Assembly: GCA_019312685.1 (NCBI GenBank)
Contig: JAFDCR010000349.1
Coordinates: 1-6,618 of the forward strand
Reading direction: 5' to 3'
Length of the DNA stretch: 6,618 nt
Origin: Deltaproteobacteria bacterium
GTDB lineage: Bacteria > Desulfobacterota > Desulfobulbia > Desulfobulbales > BM004
The position numbers and the translations under genes were made by a program. The notes beneath the pieces are model-generated. The model was given only the letters and a program-made list of their open reading frames with translations, did no database searches and had not been told where the DNA came from. Positions 1 through 3,754 of this stretch are shown one piece after another (position 1 is the stretch's first letter; each line of letters starts with the position of its first letter).

Positions 1-26
1 GAAGCGGTGTCCTGTATTTTTTGCAC
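1..26 (-). CDS. Possible 5' end of a gene running off the left edge
   Basis: Only the first eight or so codons would be visible: a GTG at 26-24 followed by VQKIQDTA-like codons with no stop before the edge. The argument is the ribosome binding site, a near-perfect AGGTGGAGG on the minus strand (positions 45-37), 10 bases before this GTG. A TTG at 31-29, in another frame and 5 bases from the same site, is an equally possible start. No product can be named. It could be chance in an A/T-rich intergenic stretch; confidence rests on the binding site alone. Confidence 0.22.
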
Positions 27-369
27 GACAAGTATTCCTCCACCTTCAAAACAATTGCTATTTAATAGCATATAGAGGATTCAGTCAGGCTTGATTTAAG
101 ATAACCACCTTTAGTTGCGATTGCTGCTATTCATCAAAAACAGAGCAGGAGAACATTTCATTTAAGGTTGACAGCATAAATAGTAACTTTCAGAAATTGA
201 ATACAACTGCAACGAGTGTTAATTTCGTACCCCTTCCAAAAACTAAACAATACGTACTGTATTTTTAAGTGCCCTAGTTGACATAACTATCCATCAACAC
301 TGGTGAGTCATTCCTGAATTGTTCAGTTGTAACTGCCGGGTCGTATACTGAAAAAGTCTTCCGATCCAA
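1..369. other. Intergenic stretch without a convincing gene
   Basis: I find no ORF with protein-like composition on either strand here apart from the possible start at the left edge. The minus strand has two overlapping 16-codon ORFs around 115-180, too short to support. Small inverted repeats are present, such as a perfect 13-base palindrome with a one-base centre at 57-69 and a five-base-pair hairpin near 249-263. None has the stem length and T-run of a good terminator for the 133-residue gene that ends at 370. Confidence 0.6.
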
Positions 370-771
370 TTAGAAATCCTTAAGCTCATTCACTGAGACG
401 ACATGGATGTGCATGCGATTATCTTTCCCTTCAAACCGGGAAAAATACTGGTTGGCCAGGGGTGATACATCTGCAGGTGAAGCAACAGCCAGAACAGCCC
501 TGAAACGATTCAGACCGCGTTCATCTCTTTCCTTTTTCCCGGATTCAAGCATGGACAGCAGTCCCTGCTGCAGATCCGTGTCTGCATCTGGTTCCCAGAT
601 ATATATAAGAAGTCTGCCGCCAACTGTAATAGTTCGTGTATGGGGGGAGGCGGTTGACTGTACCCGCCTGTTTTCTATCTGCTCAAAAACCTTGTCAGGG
701 CAGGTGCAGCCGAGGACATCCCGGACAAATTCTTTTATCTTCAACCGCCTTTCCATTGCCCTATTCGACAC
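370..771 (-). CDS. Hypothetical protein with a Cys-x-Cys-Pro motif, partner gene of the SbtM-like maturase
   Basis: A 133-residue protein of unknown function. It has no signal peptide or membrane segment, so it is probably cytoplasmic. The N-terminal part is a basic helix followed by VLGCTCPDKVFEQIE, with C22 and C24 forming a C-x-C-P motif that could bind a metal or take part in thiol chemistry. The rest alternates likely strands and helices (RLLIYIWEPD near 53-62, RFRAVLAVAS near 89-98, MHIHVVSVNEL near 119-130), suggesting a small alpha/beta fold. The GTG start directly follows the TGA of the maturase (TGAGTG), which indicates one transcript and translational coupling. No good Shine-Dalgarno is visible, and an ATG at 756-754 (residue 6, MERRLKIKEF) is an alternative start. 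Its position as last gene of the peptide-maturase cassette suggests a helper role in maturation, but that is inference. I do not recognise a named family. Confidence 0.8.
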   Translation of the reverse strand: MSNRAMERRLKIKEFVRDVLGCTCPDKVFEQIENRRVQSTASPHTRTITVGGRLLIYIWEPDADTDLQQGLLSMLESGKKERDERGLNRFRAVLAVASPADVSPLANQYFSRFEGKDNRMHIHVVSVNELKDF

Positions 772-2373
772 TCACTTTTTGGCCTGAAAGAAACAGTGGG
801 GATCTTTGGCAGTGAAAACATCAAGTCCATGGCTGTATGAGACTGCAAGGCAGCCGCGGCAGACTGCATTCAACCTGCAACTGCTGCATTCTTGAGCACC
901 TTGCCTGTACTGTTTCGCCGCTGCTGAATCATATATATCTGAAAGCGATTTCTTCGTGAGGTTGCCGAGATATGACGGGAACTTACGGCAGGCGTGCACT
1001 GCTCCATCCGCCAGCACGGCCATGAAGTTAAAAGCCGCACCGCAGCCATAACCGGTACACCCGCCGAAAAGAGGTTTCTTTTGCTCATGGTATATAATGT
1101 TAAGAAGATTATCCTTTATACCCAGGCAGGGATTGGACTCAACCGCTGCGGCATAATCCCTGAGAAAGGTCGGGAAGGTCTCAGGATCTATCGCTATAAG
1201 CTTGGCCCCTTCCCCGGTCAACGAGAGCCGGTTGAAGGTGAAAAGATCCGTCCGTTTGCGAAGCATCTCTGCCAGCGGCAGCACCTGATCCAGGTTGCTT
1301 CCGGTCAGGGTGAGCATCACCATGGAATAGACATTCAGTTCCTGCAGCAGATCCAGAAAGTTCATAACCCTTTTGAAATGCCCTTTTCCCCTCATATAAT
1401 CATTATGCTCTTCCAGCCCTTCCAGACTGACCTGGTAAAAAGCAAGGGGCTGGATGGCATTTAAGCGTTCAATCTGTTCCCGGGAGGCGGGATTGCCCAG
1501 TATGGCAAGGGTAAATCCCCGCCCGGCAGCCTCCCGGTATAATGTTTCAAAGTCAGGATGGAGTAGCGGATTGCCTCCTGTGAAAGTAACCTGCCCGTGA
1601 ACATTATGAGAGCTGCAGAATTCCGCCAGATCATCAAGAACGGCAATTTCCTGCTGCAGGGACAAAGGTTTATACTGGCTGCGGTCATAACAGTGTCGAC
1701 AGTGCAGGTCGCATGCCTGGGTGATATGCCACTGCAGAGTAAATATCCTGGAAGCAAAAAAGGAGCTGTCAATGCCCTTATCCCTTTCAGGTCGGAAATT
1801 TCTCCTGATACGGGGTTCCGGACCGGTCACAAGCCCTTCTTCCAGGGCTTCAATAACTGCTGCCTCGACAGCTGCAAGGTGAATATTCCCCTCCAGGGCC
1901 ACAGCGCGACCCGGCAGTTCTTCCAGGGCCATTTTCATGACCAGCAGGTCTTTATCAGCGGCAGGCTTTGCCCTGACAGCCCCGGTGACCGGGTGACACC
2001 ATAAAATAACAGCTTCCTCTCCTTTTACCGGACCGGGAACAGAATCCGTACCTTCAATAAAGGACGCAAGATTCTTCCAGGTATTTTCAAACAGTCTTAT
2101 TGTGGGATTGAGTGTCAGTTTTTCAGTATATTGCGCTAGTTGGGAGTTATCTTTTTTCAGGTTATGGACAGCTAATTCCAGTCTGGCCAGTTCACCGAGA
2201 TACTCTCGTAAATCGAGTTCCGATGTTTCCTCAATTATAGTATCTGGAAAGGATTCTATCGACCCGGCCGAACTTACCAGTTTCAGCCATTTGTCTCCAG
2301 GAACCGACTTGCGGCATTGCTGGTATATTTCACTAAACAACCAATCTTTATCCTGTTGTTTTCCGCTGTCCAT
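772..2373 (-). CDS. sbtM: Radical SAM/SPASM peptide maturase, SbtM-like (selenobiotic peptide family)
   Basis: A cytoplasmic radical SAM enzyme expected to cleave S-adenosylmethionine reductively and modify a short precursor peptide. Numbering is from the upstream TTG at 2385. The radical SAM cluster motif C-x3-C-x2-C is C225, C229 and C232 (ITQACDLHCRHCYD). The SAM-contacting TGGNP follows at 269-273. The C-terminal SPASM region is rich in cysteines (C443, C448, C466, C500, C503, C509, C512, C531), typical of enzymes with auxiliary [4Fe-4S] clusters that act on RiPP precursors. The first roughly 200 residues are an extra N-terminal region. I prefer the ATG at 2373-2371 (533 residues) because AGGA lies four bases upstream, whereas the TTG at 2385 sits beside a terminator T-run with no binding site. 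A short precursor-like ORF with a TGC-TGA pair lies directly upstream, matching the known pairing of SbtM with selenocysteine targets. The radical SAM/SPASM call is firm; the SbtM subfamily and symbol are probable only. Confidence 0.9.
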   Translation of the reverse strand: MDSGKQQDKDWLFSEIYQQCRKSVPGDKWLKLVSSAGSIESFPDTIIEETSELDLREYLGELARLELAVHNLKKDNSQLAQYTEKLTLNPTIRLFENTWKNLASFIEGTDSVPGPVKGEEAVILWCHPVTGAVRAKPAADKDLLVMKMALEELPGRAVALEGNIHLAAVEAAVIEALEEGLVTGPEPRIRRNFRPERDKGIDSSFFASRIFTLQWHITQACDLHCRHCYDRSQYKPLSLQQEIAVLDDLAEFCSSHNVHGQVTFTGGNPLLHPDFETLYREAAGRGFTLAILGNPASREQIERLNAIQPLAFYQVSLEGLEEHNDYMRGKGHFKRVMNFLDLLQELNVYSMVMLTLTGSNLDQVLPLAEMLRKRTDLFTFNRLSLTGEGAKLIAIDPETFPTFLRDYAAAVESNPCLGIKDNLLNIIYHEQKKPLFGGCTGYGCGAAFNFMAVLADGAVHACRKFPSYLGNLTKKSLSDIYDSAAAKQYRQGAQECSSCRLNAVCRGCLAVSYSHGLDVFTAKDPHCFFQAKK

Positions 2374-2386
2374 ATAATCCTGCAAT

Positions 2387-2433
2387 AAAAAAACCGGACT
2401 CTGAATGTTATTTTTTCCTCATTCACAGCCCGG
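2387..2433 (-). terminator. Intrinsic terminator (attenuator) between precursor ORF and maturase
   Basis: On the minus strand CCGGGCTGTGAATG (2433-2420) pairs with CATTCAGAGTCCGG (2407-2394) across a 12-base A-rich loop. Of 14 positions, 12 are Watson-Crick, one is a G-U pair and one a G-G mismatch. Seven T residues follow directly (2393-2387). This is a textbook rho-independent terminator. It lies between the candidate precursor stop and the maturase start codon, which is only 14 bases past the T-run, so the maturase must rely on read-through. Such an arrangement keeps a precursor peptide more abundant than its modifying enzyme. Confidence 0.8.
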
Positions 2434-2447
2434 CATTTTTTAAAATT

Positions 2448-2665
2448 TTACGCTCCGGCATTATAATTTCAGCAACCGTAACCGGCAGATTCTTCCACCT
2501 TTGTTTCTCCGGCAGTTATCTTCCCTCCGATTTCATGCTATCTCCATCGGGTTTATCACAGCCGCAGGGTGTTGTCACACAGCCGGTCGTTAAAAGCCCT
2601 GCCCCTGCAATGAAAACAGTAATGACTAAGCAGAACGAAATCTTTTTAATTGCCTCTTTATTCAA
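2448..2665 (-). CDS. sbtA: Candidate SbtA-like precursor peptide with Cys-Sec(UGA) core, interrupted by a -1 frame break
   Basis: Short precursor-like ORF directly upstream of the maturase. TTG at 2665-2663 is preferred because AGGAAG (2676-2671) lies five bases upstream; an in-frame ATG at 2680 is the alternative. The leader runs NKEAIKKISFCLVITVF then IAGAGLLTTGCVTTPCGCDK, that is basic, hydrophobic, then a TTGC and a CGC. This frame stops at TAA 2518-2516. From 2537 the -1 frame is open and reads ITAGETKVEE then SAGYGC-[TGA]-NYNAGA, ending at TAA 2450-2448. One extra G in the GGG run near 2522-2525 would join both parts into about 72 residues with a Cys-Sec pair (TGC 2474-2472, TGA 2471-2469). 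Pairing of a radical SAM maturase with selenocysteine-containing peptides is established for the SbtA/SbtM family; membership here is inference. Alternatives: a complete 49-residue lipoprotein-like peptide ending at 2516, a decayed precursor, or a sequence error. Confidence 0.5.
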
Positions 2666-2680
2666 ATTGACTTCCTGCAT

Positions 2681-2843
2681 TTATTCCAAAATAACAGCTG
2701 ATTTACCGGACATCCAGATTCTTCTCATGAAAATCGAAAGCAGGTTTGCCCCCAAAAAAGTAAATTTCATACGGAAGAAAGGCCAGATCATCCTGAACAC
2801 AAAAGCGCTCGACTGACCCGAAGCGGATTTATGAATCTTTCAG
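2681..2843. other. Spacer upstream of the precursor ORF
   Basis: This 163-base gap separates the PilZ stop from the precursor ORF. No convincing gene is visible. I see no consensus sigma-70 or sigma-54 promoter on the minus strand; the best is a weak TTGGGG / TTTCAT pair with a 17-base spacer, which I would not call. No strong terminator follows the PilZ gene, so whether PilZ and the peptide cassette share a transcript is open. Confidence 0.4.
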
Positions 2844-3104
2844 TTAGTATTTCAAACCATACTCCATGGTGCCGTCATCCTTAAGCCTTGACCATACGAG
2901 TTGTGCATCATACTGAACGAGCTTGTCTTCCTCTTTAATCTGGATACGAATATCTACGGGTTGGTCAGTAATAATCCTTATGCCCGCATCAGATAAATCC
3001 ACGGACCTGGCCATGTAAATGTCATCTTCAGTATGGAAGGTAACCTCTGTATCCATAAGTCTCCGTTCTACTGTGCGTTTCTCTTGCTGTTCACTGTCTG
3101 ACAT
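2844..3104 (-). CDS. Stand-alone PilZ-domain protein (probable c-di-GMP receptor)
   Basis: An 86-residue protein consisting of a single PilZ domain, the usual cytoplasmic receptor for the second messenger c-di-GMP. Both ligand-binding motifs are present: RxxxR at R10-R14 (KRTVERR) and D/NxSxxG as D36-L-S38-D-A-G41 (VDLSDAGIRI). Short beta-strand stretches follow (IRIQIKEED, VQYDAQLVWSRL) up to the C-terminal MEYGLKY, as expected for a PilZ barrel. There is no output domain or membrane segment, so it probably acts by binding a partner protein. The ATG at 3104 has GAGAGG (3118-3113) eight bases upstream. A probable promoter lies just before it, suggesting expression independent of the kinase genes. 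The partner or process controlled cannot be told from this window. Confidence 0.9.
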   Translation of the reverse strand: MSDSEQQEKRTVERRLMDTEVTFHTEDDIYMARSVDLSDAGIRIITDQPVDIRIQIKEEDKLVQYDAQLVWSRLKDDGTMEYGLKY

Positions 3105-3126
3105 TTGTTAAACCTCTCAGTTTTTG

Positions 3127-3155
3127 TTTATAAAAATTATATTCAAATGATTAAA
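3127..3155 (-). promoter_or_regulatory. Possible sigma-70 promoter of the PilZ gene
   Basis: Minus strand: TTTAAT (3155-3150) as a weak -35, a 17-base spacer, and TATAAA (3132-3127) as -10, about 22 bases before the PilZ ATG. A perfect TATAAT at 3141-3136 is an alternative -10 but has no good -35 at the right distance. The surrounding A/T-richness makes chance matches likely. Confidence 0.35.
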
Positions 3156-3193
3156 TTAGCCTACTGGAAGAAAAGTGTAAAGAACATTGAACA

Positions 3194-3212
3194 AATAAAA
3201 ACCCCTCCGGGT
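3194..3212 (-). terminator. Weak intrinsic terminator after the kinase/BFD genes
   Basis: On the minus strand ACCC (3212-3209) pairs with GGGT (3204-3201) around a GGAG loop, followed by TTTTATTT. The stem is only four base pairs, three of them G-C, so the hairpin is marginal. The location, after the 33-codon ORF and before the PilZ promoter, fits the end of the kinase transcript. Confidence 0.35.
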
Positions 3213-3253
3213 GAACAGGTGGGATTCAAAAAATATAAAGTGCTTAAAGCAGA

Positions 3254-3355
3254 TCAGCCCAGAGTATCTTCAATTATCTTACGGATATCACCTTTTAAGG
3301 TTCCAGAAGATGTTACAAGCAGCTGTTTATCATTTATGGTCATGGAAAACTTCAT
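3254..3355 (-). CDS. Possible 33-residue small protein downstream of the BFD gene
   Basis: ATG at 3355-3353 opens a 33-codon ORF ending in TGA at 3256-3254. It starts MKFSMTINDKQLLV and ends DIRKIIEDTLG, which has the alternating polar/hydrophobic pattern of a real protein and a likely amphipathic C-terminal helix. An in-frame TAA lies three codons upstream, so it is not the tail of a longer ORF. Against it, the bases before the ATG (TAAAAAATA) hold no Shine-Dalgarno, and it is very short. It sits 108 bases past the BFD gene and about 42 bases before a weak terminator. No function can be given. Confidence 0.3.
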   Translation of the reverse strand: MKFSMTINDKQLLVTSSGTLKGDIRKIIEDTLG

Positions 3356-3462
3356 TATTTTTTAGATATCATCACCAACGGACAAAGTCAAAAAGAGATG
3401 CAACTGTCAGTCAGGGAAATCTCTCTTAACGGCCGGATTATCGCTATGTATTTGCCTTGAAT

Positions 3463-3690
3463 TTACTTCTCAGGTTCAGCGACGAATTCTACAAGAAGCG
3501 TTTCAATCTTCGGACCGCACCGCTCCCCCTTACATTCCCCGGTACCGGAACCGAGGATACGGTTGATTTCTGCAAGCGACCTGGCGCCATTATTGATGGC
3601 TGCGATAAAATTTTTACGGGGGATTCCCTTGCAGATACAGACTTTCTGGTTCAACAGCAGCCACTCTTTCCGAGTATCCTCTATATTCAT
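3463..3690 (-). CDS. BFD-like [2Fe-2S]-binding protein
   Basis: A 75-residue protein that is essentially one BFD-like domain (bacterioferritin-associated ferredoxin type), a small cytoplasmic helix-rich fold binding one [2Fe-2S] cluster through four cysteines. The ligands visible are C18-x-C20 (KVCICKGIPR) and C53-x4-C58 (TGECKGERCGPKI). The intervening AINNGARSLAEINRILGSG is the characteristic helical stretch of the family. The second pair is spaced C-x4-C rather than the C-x2-C of classical Bfd, a variant I believe also occurs in BFD-like domains. The ATG at 3690 has only a weak GGATAA about ten bases upstream. It follows the sensor kinase by 64 bases on the same strand with no terminator between, so the two may be co-transcribed. 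It could be an electron carrier or a redox/iron sensor; the context does not decide. Confidence 0.88.
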   Translation of the reverse strand: MNIEDTRKEWLLLNQKVCICKGIPRKNFIAAINNGARSLAEINRILGSGTGECKGERCGPKIETLLVEFVAEPEK

Positions 3691-3754
3691 AAATGTTTAT
3701 TATCCAAACGGATTACCAGTAAAGCAAAAATTAAACGCAGGACACGCTCCAATA

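Larger units (their letters stand above)
3105..3462. other. Intergenic region between BFD and PilZ genes
   Basis: This 358-base stretch has no large gene. Read on the minus strand it holds, in order, the possible 33-codon ORF, a weak terminator and the A/T-rich probable PilZ promoter. Plus-strand ORFs here have no Shine-Dalgarno or recognisable domain and run against every neighbouring gene, so I regard them as chance. Confidence 0.55.

Noticed and set aside
57..69. Perfect 13-base palindrome (one-base centre) as an operator
   Set aside because: It is A/T-rich, short and isolated, with no second copy and no identified regulator; chance is likely.
249..268. Plus-strand hairpin AATAC/GTATT followed by T residues as a terminator
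   Set aside because: The stem is five mostly A-T pairs and no plus-strand gene precedes it; on the minus strand the T-run is not adjacent.
278..306. Perfect TTGACA on the plus strand as a promoter -35
   Set aside because: At the 17-base distance the sequence is TGGTGA, not a -10, and no plus-strand gene follows.
994..1464. Plus-strand ORFs of 100-150 codons opposite the maturase
   Set aside because: They are shadows of the maturase, whose cysteine motifs and family features are unambiguous on the minus strand.
2421..2515. Continuation of the leader frame past the TAA, reading LPEKQRWKNLP to MPERKILKNAGL
   Set aside because: It would need stop read-through, runs into the terminator stem and lacks the Gly/Cys-rich pattern expected of a precursor core.
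2535..2816. Plus-strand 93-codon ORF opposite the precursor region
   Set aside because: It has no Shine-Dalgarno or recognisable domain and opposes the minus-strand precursor, whose leader is clearly more protein-like.
3165..3256. Selenocysteine read-through of the TGA that ends the 33-codon ORF
   Set aside because: The codons after the TGA are not protein-like and run through the terminator hairpin; an ordinary stop explains it better.
3341..3460. Plus-strand stretch reading LDIITNGQSQKEMQLSVREI in one frame
   Set aside because: It looks protein-like over about 35 residues but has no start or binding site, matches no domain I recognise and opposes the local gene order.
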